Of a DNA stretch of 64,000 bases, positions 1 to 10,674 are shown piece by piece; the first letter of the stretch is position 1, and each line of letters starts with the position of its first letter. The notes under the pieces are model-generated. The model did no database searches. It worked only from the letters and a program-made list of their open reading frames with translations, and had not been told where the DNA came from. A program made the position numbers and the translations under genes. The stretch comes from Agriotes lineatus (Eukaryota > Arthropoda > Insecta > Coleoptera > Elateridae), in contig OW679202.1 in NCBI GenBank assembly GCA_940337035.1, forward strand, positions 22,645,224-22,709,223, in the 5' to 3' direction.

Positions 1-1055
1 CACTAGTAAACTAGTAAACTAGAAACGTTTTTCTTTTCGTCTGGAAATTCGTTCAACATAAATATAAACGGTGCAGTTGCCTTACCAAATATTTTCCCAT
101 ATTCTTCGTTCAAGTTAGGAATTTTTCCTTGATACATCTCGAAATTAACTAGATACCCAGATTTACTATTGATACACCACATCTCGAAACCGAATCGTAT
201 CGGTTTTCCACGAATGAATTGTTTGCATCCGTGGCGACCATAATATTTGATCATTGATTCGTCATAGTCGAGACCTTATTCGGGAACAAAGTATCTTAGA
301 AATGCTTTCTTCATCATGTTCATGAGAGAGCGAACTTTCCAAACTTTATCTTGTTGGTCAACGTTGTTATTGTCGGCAGAATGTAGAAATTGTAATATGG
401 TAAAAAATCAATTGCGTCTCATTGTGTCACACACAAACCCATTTCTCATATCAATACCTGAATCCCAGTAGAATTTCTTTCCAGGTAGATGATTGTAGTC
501 ACTCATTATGAGTATAGCAATAGCGCACCTCATCTCTTCAAACGTAATTTTCGGATCTGGATAATTTTAAAACTGAGCGTATAGTGTAGACTGGTGTACT
601 AAATAATTTATTACTTCATCAGTCCAAAATAATTCAAAGAATGCAATGATAGACAAATTTTTGAAGCTGGAAAAGTCAGATGGTGGAAATCGCGAAGTTG
701 GAACATCGAAATCGCCTTTTGCCCAATTAAACGTTTTACAAAGTTTTGGGACTTGACTGGTTGTCTGCCTTTCCTGCGCTCCAGCAACATTATCTGATGA
801 AGAAAGCGACGCAACTTGTATATCATCTTCGAAACCTATTCTTTCATTATTTGAGAATACAATTTCCGCAGGAGCTGCTAGTTGCCTTCCTGATAGATGG
901 TTTATATCTGGGACGTCATCTTCATCTCCAGATTCTTCGTCTGTAAGCACACTGACTTCTGGGGGCTCAATATATATATCTGGTCAGCATCGCAGTCGTC
1001 AGCATAAGCCATTTCTAACGCTTCTAGTAGAGTAAAACCACGTCTACAATAGAAT
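1..1055 (-). pseudogene. piggyBac transposase (DDE_Tnp_1_7 type), partial and broken
   Basis: Read on the minus strand, the N-terminal acidic segment contains EALEMAYADD and then LTDEESGDEDDVPDINHLSG, typical of piggyBac-derived proteins. The middle has FEEMRCAIAILI, YNHLPGKKFYW and SLMNMMKKAFLRYFVPE. The first catalytic aspartate region is GLDYDESMIKYYGRHGCKQF, followed by IRGKPIRFGFEMWC and GYLVNFEMYQGK, all diagnostic for the family. The enzyme would excise and insert DNA at TTAA. Breaks seen: a frameshift near 960 and in-frame stops near 564, 409 and 277. The C-terminal half with the later catalytic aspartates lies beyond position 1. It is a dead copy; the family assignment is firm. Confidence 0.88.
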
Positions 1056-1491
1056 CAACATACGTATAAAGTAACACAGTAGTGGTAAGTCCTAGCGTTG
1101 CCATATGGTAACGCTATTTTTAACAATATAAAACCGGAAGAAAATGAAAAGCTTTGGCCACGTGTACATTTGTGAGGTTAGAAACATCCTTTAGAAGAAA
1201 GATTTTGTTACAATAATAAAACTATAAACAAATGTCGCTAAATGGTTGTACTTACTGTAGTCGAAAGTCCGGATTTTCGAGCACTGACATGATTATGACT
1301 TTTCTACTTATGTATAAAACCACTAAACATAAACCACACTTTAGTAAACTAAAAATCCTGCTAATATGAGCTAATGATAAGGTGAATCTAACGCCACCTA
1401 CTAGTGTCTTGTCACAAGTATCTTACAGGAACCAACTTTTTAATATTGTGTTTACCTTACCATATGGTAACGTCCCTGCGTCATGGGTTAA
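1..1491 (-). mobile_element. piggyBac-type DNA transposon, 5' part, runs off the window
   Basis: The element lies on the minus strand. Its 5' end is marked by TTAA at 1488-1491, the piggyBac target site. The element side reads, on the minus strand, CCCATGACGCAGGGACGTTA, which fits the CCC-type start of piggyBac inverted repeats. A palindromic motif, TTACCATATGGTAA, follows at about 1457-1470 and recurs in similar form at 1097-1112, like the internal subterminal repeat of piggyBac elements. The transposase remnant fills 1-1055. The 3' end lies outside the window, so the second TTAA cannot be checked. Confidence 0.75.
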
Positions 1492-1611
1492 TATAATATT
1501 AAATGAATTAAAACATTTCGCAACATTAAACATCGAAAAGTGCAAGTTTTTCAAGACTTAATTAACTCGACAAAGCAAGGATAAAGATGCATCGTCCTGA
1601 TTTTTCCCAAC

Positions 1612-1963
1612 AATTTATTTTGAGAACCGATTCATCAGATTATAGCACACCATTCAAAATGGTAGTAAGGTGCTGATTTGTTTCATCTCAACAGCATTAA
1701 AAGTTTACGAAACAAGGTATTCAATTTCGGAAAAATAAATGACCGCAATTGTATTTGCGGTGAATAAGTTGCAAATGTATTTAGTTGGGGTAAATTTTAT
1801 AATAGAAACAGATCATTCTCTGTTAGCGTATGTCATGAAAATTAGGTTCAATAATAACAGAATCTATAGGTGAACGTTACTACATCAGGAATACAATTTC
1901 GAAATCAAACATGTCTCCGAAAAAATTAATAGGCTACGGTGGCAGATTATTTGTCTCCTTTGA
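1612..1963 (+). pseudogene. Ty3/gypsy retrotransposon RNase H region, relic
   Basis: The conceptual translation has FILRTDSSDYSTPFK (start of the RNase H domain, D of the active site), YETRYSISEK, then MTAIVFAVNKLQMYLVGVNF and IIETDHSLLAYVMK, and finally LLHQEYNFEIKHVSEKIN. This order is the standard Ty3/gypsy Pol RNase H pattern just after the reverse transcriptase. In-frame stops interrupt it near 1738 and 1870, plus a terminal stop near 1963. I see no reverse transcriptase upstream and no integrase or LTR downstream, so this is an isolated relic of roughly 350 bases. Stretch 1964-2384 holds only AT-rich sequence. Confidence 0.78.
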
Positions 1964-2384
1964 ATAAAAGTAAAAGCAAGAAATTTAATGAAAAATTGTT
2001 AAATGTGAATGTGTTCCACGAGCAATCTAGTGGCAATTTAATAAAATTATTCGTTTACTCAAGTATTAAAACCCAACCCTGATTTGAGTGATTCATGTTC
2101 TAACGAGATAGGCAATTGAAATAAAGATTTAACGATTAAACTAGAAGGCAGAATACTTGGCAATTCAATTAAATTTGAACCTTATATTTATAAAAGCAAT
2201 TTTTGAGTAGCTACAAAGAAATAAATTAATATAAAAAAATAATAATACGGTTATTTGTCGCAATATACATAATTATTTTGAACTGTACATATTTTATGGA
2301 AAAGATCTCTTATTAAATAATTATGCTTAATTAAAATTTTTAACAACTTTATTTGTAATTTAATTTTATGTACTTAAAATTCCG

Positions 2385-2640
2385 CCAGACTGGCCCAGCG
2401 GTTAGGGAGCTCAGACTGTGCTGCCACGGTACAGGGTTCAATCCCCACATCTGGCAACTGGCGGGCAGCACCCAATCGCTTTAAAAATTGGGTACCGAAA
2501 CCACAGTTGTGGAAGTAGGGAAAGTAAGGCAGTCGTCGAAGGCATGACGCTAACCACATTACCCAGTAAGTCCTTAACGGTGTGCCAGATTGACTAGGTT
2601 TCGGAGAGAGATATTTCGGCGACCTGGACTCGCATTGTCT
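2385..2640 (+). mobile_element. tRNA-derived SINE (family 1)
   Basis: The head is tRNA-like: box A at about 2391-2405 (TGGCCCAGCGGTTAG), box B at about 2434-2446 (GGGTTCAATCCCC), and acceptor-like CCAGA/TCTGG ends. These boxes form an internal RNA polymerase III promoter. A body of about 170 bases follows (from GGCGGGCAGCACCC), which no tRNA has. A body section near 2525-2565 resembles the truncated copy at 54136-54312. The 3' end is not sharply defined. A true tRNA gene is ruled out by the imperfect clover-leaf arms. Confidence 0.65.
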
Positions 2641-2734
2641 CAGTTCATGTTCCTACATATAATGAAGTGCCCGCATTTAATCTTCCTACATGTACATAAA
2701 TGTAAACATTCAAAATTAAAAAATCTCTAAAGTT

Positions 2735-2868
2735 GTTTATATAGAACTTCCCTAGCGCGAAGTACAACAATTTTCAAATTCAACAAATCGCAGTCGCTGG
2801 GATTCGATCTCGCGCTCTTAAGCGTTCGTCCCAGCTTTAATCGCTATCCCAGGCCGGCACAGTAGTTG
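2735..2868 (-). mobile_element. tRNA-derived SINE (family 2), minus strand
   Basis: Read on the minus strand it begins CTGTGCCGGCCTGGGATAGC and has a box B version GATCGAATCCC followed by AGCGAC. The plus-strand copy at 27735-27990 starts CTGTGCCGGCGTGGGCTAGC and shares the box B region (GAGTCGAATCCCAGCGACAG) and tail sequence (GGGAAGTT, TAAAC). Two diverged copies in opposite orientation 25 kb apart support a dispersed SINE rather than a tRNA gene. The copy is shortened in the spacer between the boxes. Confidence 0.6.
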
Positions 2869-2869
2869 A

Positions 2870-4426
2870 ATTCGCCTTTGGCTGTATTACGAGTATAAAA
2901 GACGCTTTGATCGCAGCACATTTCTGTCTGTTTTGCAATACTCACTCTCTATCTGCTAGGTCTCATTTTTATCAAGGGCGAAAAGATAAGCTATGTGTTC
3001 ATTTTTTACTTTTATCTCTTTCTGCGTTAAAGCAAAATAAACAGTATCGAAGATGCTCATTCTGTATATATTGTAATGATTCACTGCCGATAGAAATTCT
3101 GATTGCCTAATTAACTAAATGAATTAGGTCAACATGAGCGCAAAATTAAATATATTATCTATTGCAAAATAATCAGCACTTTACATTAATACGTGCACTT
3201 GATGTGAGCAGCAATACTTTCTCATTTGAGGGATAGAAGTTAGCATGAAACCAGGCAGGTTTTAGAAGGGTTACATTCATAGCTTCAGTAATGATAAATG
3301 TTCGGAAGGGCTAATGCAATGTAATTTGTAACTGACGGAACTGAGCTTGTCAAACATAATGTGAATAGAATAATACAAAATGATTTGTTAAATACAGAAA
3401 GAATGTGTATCAGTGCATTATAAACAAAAGTGATTTAAGAGCAGAGCAAGTAAGTAACAATTATTTCAAGAAAAAGACAATATTAGTGGTTAGGTAGAGA
3501 CATGACATCAAAACTGTAGTCCATAAGGTTTAAAATGTTATCAATCTTAATTTCCTTTATAAACATTTGAGTAGCTAGTTGCTAGGTAACCAGACTGTCA
3601 TCTATTAATAATAACTAAACAAGCTTGTGTTGGGGCCAGATTGAGCTCCTGATTAATCATGTAAAATCATAAAATAAAAAGTTCTTAGTTACTTTAATTG
3701 TGTGTATAGTTATTCACAAGTGTCCTGGGCATCTGGGGGTGTAAATTGCCAGTTGCTAAGAGATCCGGGTGGAGCAGATGGGCCAGCAGATAAACCGTCC
3801 AAGGGCGAGTGAATTCGAGGGGCCTTTTCCTTGTGCAAGGAGCATCGTCCAGGAAGAATAGTGCCTGCTACGAATAAGGAGGACATTCCGGAAGCAGTAC
3901 ATGCAGAAATCCCAACCAACAAGCAATTCCCAGGTCCAATATTCCCGTGGCGTCATTAGGAAATGTGTCCGGTGTCCGAGAGGTTTCCAAATAAGGTAGA
4001 TTTTCACAGGGAAAGCGTTGGCGTAGGTCCATAATTTTTGGACTGCTGCAAGTTCAGACCGTCTACGAGGTGGAGAACCATATCACAGTGATCAAGAGTC
4101 GTCCAGTTTTCAGAAAAAGAAGTAGCGTTCCTTAAAAATGCGAAATGACGCCGCATTTTGCAGTTTTGTGCCGGATATAAAACAAAAACCAGTCGCACGT
4201 CTCTTGTGACCTTACAGCTAGAAACAAAACGAACTTAGTAGTTGCTTCGTCACAGAATTAATGCTTACCTGGGGCGTCTTTGCCATATTGATGGTTTTAG
4301 AATTCAATTTACGCTGTTTCTTGTGACCACAGATCGTTTTGTTGTTGAGTAAAATTTATAGGTTAGCTAAATGTCAGATGGAATTGTACATTTGCCCGAA
4401 AGATTTGCGAGTATTTGTCATACAAC
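2870..4426. other. Unassigned stretch with one GC-richer segment
   Basis: No recognisable gene or repeat. 3715-4210 is visibly richer in G and C than the rest and has overlapping short minus-strand frames of 64-83 residues, none resembling a protein I know. It could be an old exon, a processed copy or part of an unknown element. At 3579-3592 there is GTTGCTAGGTAACC, which matches an RFX X-box pattern, but a single match in 64 kb can be chance. Confidence 0.4.
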
Positions 4427-4587
4427 CATAGGCGTAACTTGGGAGGGGCAAGGGGGGGCGGTCGCCCCCCCCCCCCAAAATTTTGATTTTAAAGTGCCAG
4501 TGCAGCATTTTTTTGCAATTTAGGTTTAAAAATGTTGTGAAGTCTTGATTTTGCCCCCCCAAAGTGATGCCCCAAGTTACGCCCATG
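4427..4587. mobile_element. Short hAT-type MITE with GGCGTAACTTGGG ends
   Basis: The left end reads CATAGGCGTAACTTGGG and the right end is its inverse, CCCAAGTTACGCCCATG. Inside are strings of G and C next to each end (4447-4480 and 4554-4560). The flanks carry CATACAAC on the left and GATACAAC one base past the right end, a near-perfect 8-base duplication. A second piece of the same family is at 8340-8461. Length about 160 bases and no coding capacity. The hAT assignment rests on end type and duplication length. Confidence 0.68.
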
Positions 4588-4879
4588 CGATACAACAAGC
4601 TATTTGTCATACGACGTTTTTCCTAAGTTTTATGAATCCACGACTCTGTAAACAAGATTGTCTCACGTTCTATCGAGCTAGTCCCCAATTTAATACAAAT
4701 AGATAAAATAAGAAAAGGGCAATAGACCATTTATTTGTTGTATTTTTTAGCACACTCTTTTAATTTACCTTGAGTTTGGCAGGTTCGCAATTGAAACTAA
4801 ATAATTAGAAAGTGATAATTTCCCTTGCCAGTATTTATTTTAAAACCCCTATATTTTTATTATTATAAAGGCGGAAGTG

Positions 4880-5060
4880 TTATTACAATATATAGTCGTC
4901 TTCCTCCAACGAATAGACAGACGGACAGATATACAGACGGAATTGAGAAAACATGTCATCTAGGGACCATGAAACCTGAAGAAATACCGAATGGTGATTT
5001 TTTCGCAATACATACTTCCTTCCTATTTGAGACGAGGGTACTAAAAAGGATACACATTTT
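4880..5060 (-). repeat. Dispersed repeat module A (GTCTGTC-rich), minus orientation
   Basis: Contains AGACAGACGGACAGAT, then GGAATTGAGAAAAC, CATCTAGGGACC and ACATACTTCC. The same order, inverted, is found at 5320-5510 and 5680-5880, and in the same orientation at 8635-8765. Open frames here are by-products of the repeat. Its function is unknown. Confidence 0.65.
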
Positions 5061-5319
5061 TGCAAAAAAGGTTGATCAGGGTTATCGAAAAGCATAAATA
5101 AGAAGAAAGTAAAGTAATAAACTGTTACCAATATACAGGGTTACTCAATTCCAATGCTTACCATTGAGATTCCGAAAACGGTAAAAGATACAAGGTCGGT
5201 GAAATTAAGGCAAAGTTGCAGATTTTAATGCTGAATGATATTCAAAAAAGAAATTGGACCTAGCAGCCTTAGTTTTTGAGTCATGTCCAAAAAATAAAAA
5301 ATGTGTTTTCTGTTTTTTA

Positions 5320-5880
5320 CTTCCCTCGTCTAAAATGGTGGAAGTATTGTCGTGAAAATTTCACCTTCCGAGATTTAATCTTTACGATCTGGGTCTCTAG
5401 ATGACGAAGAACAGGTTTTCTCAATTTCATCCGTCCGCTTGTTTGTCCATCTGTCTGTCTGTTGGCGGTATAGCTCAAAAACTATTTGTTGGAGGAAAAC
5501 GATATTTTGCAACAGGATAAACATCGTAAAAAAAGAAAATAAAAACGATCGCTGCGGAACGCAGCCAGCGTACCGGAAAAGTGTAGCGATGGCCGTATAC
5601 CGCAGTATCGCAGGCAGCAAGTACATCGATCGAAGCGCGCAGCACTTGCGAGGGAAGTCTCTTGTAAAGCCCTTTTTTACTTCCCTCGTCTAAAAGGCGA
5701 AGGAAGTATTTTAATCGCGAAAAAATCATCTTCGGAGATTTCTGCAGATCTTTACGTTGCAGAGTCTCAGATGAAGAAAAACAGGTTTTTTCAATTTCGT
5801 CTGCCTATCTGTCCGTGTGTTGGTGGTGTAGCTCCGAAGTTATTTGTCTCGAGATCGAGAACAGAGAAACGTTTCGGTCA
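5320..5880 (+). repeat. Direct repeat of module A within the left arm
   Basis: Two copies begin with ACTTCCCTCGTCTAAAA at about 5321 and 5681 and both contain CAGGTTTTYTCAATTTC and a CTGTCCGT/CTGTCTGT run with GTTGGYGGTRTAGCTC. A GC-richer spacer at 5545-5660 with GCGGAACGCAGCCAGC separates them. The right arm has only one module A, so the second left copy probably arose by tandem duplication or a separate insertion. Confidence 0.6.
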
Positions 5881-7371
5881 AATATATACTGGGTGAGCAG
5901 CTTAAAAAATAAAATTCTGTCTATTTCTGATTTAACTCGATAAATATTAGTTAAATAAAAGTAATATTTTGCACATAGCTCAAGTTTTTTGTACCCTTGA
6001 CAAAAAGGATATATTTTGGACCCAACATATACAGGGTGAACACCTTAAAAAAATTTTTTTGTTTAATATTTTTCAATTGTTTGCTTTCAAAACCTCCACT
6101 TACGAGAGAAGTTCCGCGTAAAGCCCTTTACAGATTTTTTTGTTATACGTTGGTTAGTATGTTATTTATTTAGAAAGAAACTTCTTAAAGAAGGGTTCAA
6201 ATATGATGTTAGATATTCATTTATATTCATAATTTTCGAAACATTGATCCTTTTTGTTGTAAATACACATTAATGTATATGGGCTAGGGTGGAACGAAAA
6301 CGGCCTTTTTAATTTTTTTTTATCTTGCTTGTCTAATTTTCATCCTGTCTATTACTTTGGTTTTGTCTTCCCCTGTGCTTACACCCAAGTCCTGTAAAGT
6401 CCCCCCCCCCCCTCCCCCCAACATGCCCTCTCGGATGCCAATGCAATATTTAAACTGTCTTTATCTTTCTATTCATATTAAAACGCCTATTGAAACTTTT
6501 TACTGCATAATTGAGACACATAAAAAAAGTTGCAAAAAGTGTGTTTTTATAAAACTTTACCGCTCTTTGCGGCACCTCAAGACATAATGCAAAAAGTTTA
6601 AAAAAATTGTCTTTTTTTATATAAAAACTTCTTTTTGACAGTATTTGAAATAAAAAAAATATTTGACAACTTCTTAAAAAGACTTAAAAATGTAGCGAAA
6701 ATTGTAATTTTATGAAACTTGATCGTCCTTGCGGCACCTCAAGACGTGCTCCAATATTTTCCGCGCTATTACAAATTAAAAATCAAAAGTTGCTTTTTTC
6801 ATTCCACCCTAATATGCGCCTATAGCACCCTTAAGAGGACCTTCTTCTTTTCACTGATATAAGGTTTGCTACATTTATTTTCGTGAACAATCGAGATACG
6901 TAAGAAATGTTTCACATATCCCGGTTATTTATGAACATAGTGTAGCAAATCTTATATCAATGAAAAGAGGAAAATAAGATCTTCTTAATGGTGTCACCGC
7001 ATCTGCGATGTGCATTTAAAATAATATCTCCAAAATTATGAAAAATAAATGAAAATCTAAAATCAAATTTGAACTCTCCTTTAAAATGGGTCCTAATAAT
7101 GTCCAGTCAGTTTTGTTCTAAGTAACATAATAAACAACGTATAAAGAATTTGTAAGGGCTTTACACGAAACTAAGTTAAGAAACTAAACATTCTGCAAAT
7201 ATCAAAGAAAAACAAATTAATTTTTTAAGGTGTTCGTCCTGTATGTTGGGTTCATAGCATGCCATTTGGCTTCAGAGATAAAACCCTAAGCTATGTACAA
7301 AATATTGCCTTGATTTAACTGATAAAACAAAAATAATCAAAATTTTATTTTTTTAAGGTGCTCACCCAGTA

Positions 7372-8283
7372 TACAGTGTGGTCCATTAAGTGTGCAACAA
7401 ATGGACATTTTTTTATTAGTTGTAAAACCGAAATTTAAATACCGCCAAAAGTTAGTGCATGTTCGATAACCATATCAGATGCCCTTAGAATGGCTTCAAG
7501 TCAAACAATATACAGGGCAGGACAAAAAATATGTAATTCGTTCAAGAATAAAGTTACATTATTTCAAAAAATATAGCAAAATTTTATTGAGAAAAGTTGT
7601 TTAGAATCAAAAGCTATCCTCAAATACAAAGTCACGGCCTACTATTCAAATTTTGATTCTTTTTTTGTAAAATTTTGTATTATCCCCGTATGATACATAT
7701 TTTTATTATTCTGATTTTCTTAAGAGTTTTTCATATGTAAATTATTATTAGTAAAGCATTTGCCTTGTTAAAAAGAATATTTGCGAAATTCTAAAGTTCT
7801 GTTAAATATCGTTGCAACAAACATGAAGTGGACGCTTAACTAAAAAAATATAAATCCAAGTAAATTTTACAAATACGCTTCAAGTTGCTAAAAGTTATTT
7901 AAAAGGGATATGGTTGTGGCTACTTTAAATACATATAATATCAAAATAATAAAAATATGTATCATACGGGGGTAATACAAAATTTTCCAAAAAAGAATTA
8001 AAATTCGAATAGGAGGCCGTGACTTTGTATTTGAGCATAACTTTTAATTCTAAACAACTTTTCTCAATAAAATTTTGCTATATTTTTTAAAATAAGGTAA
8101 CTTTGTTCTTGAACGAATTTCATATTTTTTGTCCTGCCCTGTAAATTGTTTGACTTGAAGCCATTCTAAGGGCATCTGATATGGTTATCAAACATGCACT
8201 AACTTTTGGCAATATTTAAATTTCTATTGTACAACTAATAAAAAAAATTCCCATTTGTTGCACACTTAATGGACCACACTGTA
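7372..8283. mobile_element. Mariner/Tc1-type foldback element, ~350-bp arms
   Basis: The ends are TACAGTGTGGTCCATTAAGT and its inverse ACTTAATGGACCACACTGTA, each bordered by TA (7370-7371 and 8284-8285). The arms run about 7372-7720 and 7940-8283 and stay similar throughout (for example ATGATACATATTTTTATTATT on the left against its inverse on the right). The centre of about 215 bases is unique. The element sits within module C/A sequence of the larger inverted repeat, so it is the younger insertion. No coding capacity, so it would depend on a transposase supplied elsewhere. Confidence 0.8.
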
Positions 8284-8339
8284 TATTTGACCAAATTTTT
8301 CTCAGTGTCGTACCAGGTAGACATATAATCCGCATGCAA

Positions 8340-8461
8340 GATCAAGACTTTACAAAATGTTTAAACCTAAATTGCAAAAAAATGCCGCACTTGCACTTTA
8401 AATTCAAAATTTGAGGGGGGGGGGCACTGCCTCTCCTTGCCCCTCCCAAGTTACGCCAATG
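8340..8461. mobile_element. Truncated hAT MITE of the 4427 family, opposite orientation
   Basis: Read in reverse it starts CATTGGCGTAACTTGGGAGG and then follows the copy at 4427-4587 through the GC run, AAATTTTGA, AAAGTGC, TTTTTTTGCAATTTAGG and AAGTCTTGAT. It lacks the other terminal repeat. It lies inside the right arm of the large inverted repeat. Confidence 0.65.
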
Positions 8462-8909
8462 TCAGCAGCCAAAAGAATTTTTTTCTAGTGGAATACAGAA
8501 ACTGCCGGAAAGATGGCACGAGTTTATTTAAAGGGAGGGAGTCTGAGTAGTAAAATTACATGACACACATTTGAGTCCTTGTGTTTTGTTTTTGAATAAA
8601 TATTAAATTATAATTTATATTTGAACGCTCCTCGTAGGTAGACGGACGGAATTGATAAAACCTGTTTTTCGTCATCTAGGGACTCGGAAACGAAGATCTG
8701 AGGAAATTTCGGAAAGTGATTTTGTCGCGATTACAATACTTCCGTCATTTAGAAGTAGAACTCAAAAACTAAGACGGCTAGGTTCAACTTCTTGTTTGAA
8801 TATTATTCAGCATTAGAATCTGCGACTTTGCCCCAATTTAAGCAGCCTTGTATCTCTTGCCGTTTTCGGAATCCCAATGGTGAGCATCGAAATTGAATAA
8901 CCCTGTATA

Positions 8910-10368
8910 TCCGTTGTTTAGACTGTTTATAAAACTGGCATGCAATTATAAAAGCCGTAATGGTGTGGGCAAACGTGTGAGTGCGTTCGTTGTATAGCAA
9001 ATTCGGGTGAGCAGTGTAAAATTCAAATGCGCGAATCTCGTCTTTGGGGTTAGAAATCATAACAAGAGAGCTATTTTTAGTTGGGCGCCTGGCCTCTACT
9101 GTGGTAGATACCAAGATAGTACGCATGCGTGTCGCAATCCCTGGCGTTACGAATGCGTAACTCTTGAAGGAACAAAGTTGAGTAGTAAGTCGAACGCGCT
9201 CTCGAGCGAATGTAACCCGTTAGTTCGTGTACGGAATTTCCACTTTATTTACTTCTAGCGCTGCAATTTCTTTCAAGTGACCCGCTACCGCTCACAGCTT
9301 CCAGTGCTTCTTTTCCGATTTCTGGTTTCATAACGAACAGGCAGGTTTAGTGTCTGTGAAGTGCAATAACAGATTTGTCTGGGATTTTACTAGTTTATGG
9401 TGAGTTCCTTCGCATTCAGGTTATTTTTTTACCGCAATCCTTCATTTGTTTCCCGAAATTATTTTTAGGTGACATTACTCGGGTGTTAACCAGTATTTCT
9501 TGGTTAGTAGAACAGCACAAGGTTTCTTACGCACGATTTAATAAGACCGATATTTTGACATACGGTAGCAGATCTGTCCCATATTTTCCAAGTGCATCTA
9601 TAGAAATCCAAGAATAATATCTGTCGGGTTACAGATGCAGCCTGTTTACCTCGATCGGTAGTTTCAAATGACATTTGCAGCATTCCAGCCGATTGCATGC
9701 ACGTACGTTTATGTAATTACCGATCCAGTCGATATCCAAGGCCGACTAGAGATGATGCATACCAGAGTAATTGCTAAAAATTGCACCAAAAGTCAATTTC
9801 CCCTAACGAATAATTTGCTCGTTATTAACATCAAATCCCCCCTTATGTATTTTAATTAGAATTTACAAACGTTTAAGAGTTGTGAAAGGAATTTTAATTA
9901 TAGAATGCTACGATTTGAAATATTTTACATACTTTTTATTCCTTCACTATTAATTAACTAAGAACGACCGAGTGGCTGATTAACACAGTTTGACAGGGCC
10001 AATTGTGTACGGAATAGTGTCTGCATAATAAATACAAATTCCTTTGAAGACTGGCGGTCCAAGACCAACCCAAACGTAAAAAGAACAGTTACGATTTTCA
10101 ACACAATAACATATGTATATGTAGGCGAAAATGTAATAGCGTGCGAATAATTTGCAAAATATTTCCATTATTAACTCCACGATTTACACATTGTGTGAAC
10201 GCATAGTGTGCTTTTAATTTTGCAATATAAAATTGTAGAAAAAGCCTACGCGTTTCAAAGATTGTATTATCGACAGTATACGTTTCGAATGAACATTTTA
10301 TACAAATTTGAAATGTATCTACATATTTCGAAAAAAAGTAGATTTCAACGTGCTACATTCGGTACCAG
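8910..10368. other. Unassigned low-copy stretch
   Basis: No gene recognised. The minus frame at 9980-10180 has a run with SFYVWVGLGPPVFKG that looks protein-like, but it matches no family I can name and has no clear splice sites. Otherwise AT-rich DNA. Confidence 0.3.
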
Positions 10369-10674
10369 CGTGAGATCATTTAAAACGGGACAGAGACTGC
10401 CATGGAATTTCTGTTTTAGATTCGAACTTTGGTTGACAGCCATTTTACAATTTAGACATAAGCTTTATTAAACGTCAAAAATTACAGTAAATGTTCAAAG
10501 AGAGTGCGTTGGAATTTCTGTCTTTGAACATTTACTGGAATTTTTGACGTTTAATAAAGCTTATGTCTTGTTTGAGGTTAAATTAATAAATTGACAAATG
10601 GCTGTTAACCAAAGTTCGCATCTAAAACAGAAATTCTATGGCACTCTCTGTCCCGTTTTTTAAATGATCTCACG
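10369..10674. mobile_element. Palindromic foldback element, copy 1
   Basis: Begins CGTGAGATCATTTAAAACGG and ends with the inverse. The two halves pair almost along their whole length: GGGACAGAGACTGCCATGG, TTTTAGATTCGAACTTTGGT and TAAACGTCAAAAATTACAGT each have an inverted partner. The loop is only about 20 bases (around AGAGTGCGTTGGAATTTCTG). The left arm lacks about 30 bases that copy 2 (20042-20368) keeps. The terminal sequence is not one I can give to a superfamily, and I see no certain target duplication. Confidence 0.75.

Larger units (their letters stand above)
5134..8907. repeat. Large composite inverted repeat (foldback) with TACAGGG termini
   Basis: Left and right parts are inverted copies. 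Module B: 5134-5310 (TACAGGGTTACTCAATT, CTTACCATTGAGATTCCG) pairs with 8750-8907. Module A: 5320-5510 and 5680-5880 pair with 8635-8765. Module C: 5880-6260 (TACTGGGTGAGCAGCTTAAA and ACAGGGTGAACACCTTAAA) pairs with 7010-7370. The ends TACAGGG/CCCTGTA lie between TA dinucleotides. The centre 6261-7010 has its own hairpins, for example 6840-6990, and a direct repeat TGCGGCACCTCAAGAC at about 6568 and 6731. The right arm is interrupted by 7372-8283 and 8340-8461. No transposase is present; the mechanism of spread is inferred to be mariner-like. Confidence 0.6.

Noticed and set aside
2374..2559. tRNA gene at 2385
   Set aside because: Boxes A and B fit, but the clover-leaf arms pair badly and a SINE-type body follows. 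Called a SINE instead.
3579..3592. RFX X-box (GTTGCTAGGTAACC) as a ciliary gene promoter
   Set aside because: One match to a loose consensus in 64 kb with no gene nearby is expected by chance.
8803..9126. 107-residue minus-strand open frame as a gene
   Set aside because: Most of it lies in module B of the inverted repeat and it has no domain; a frame by chance.
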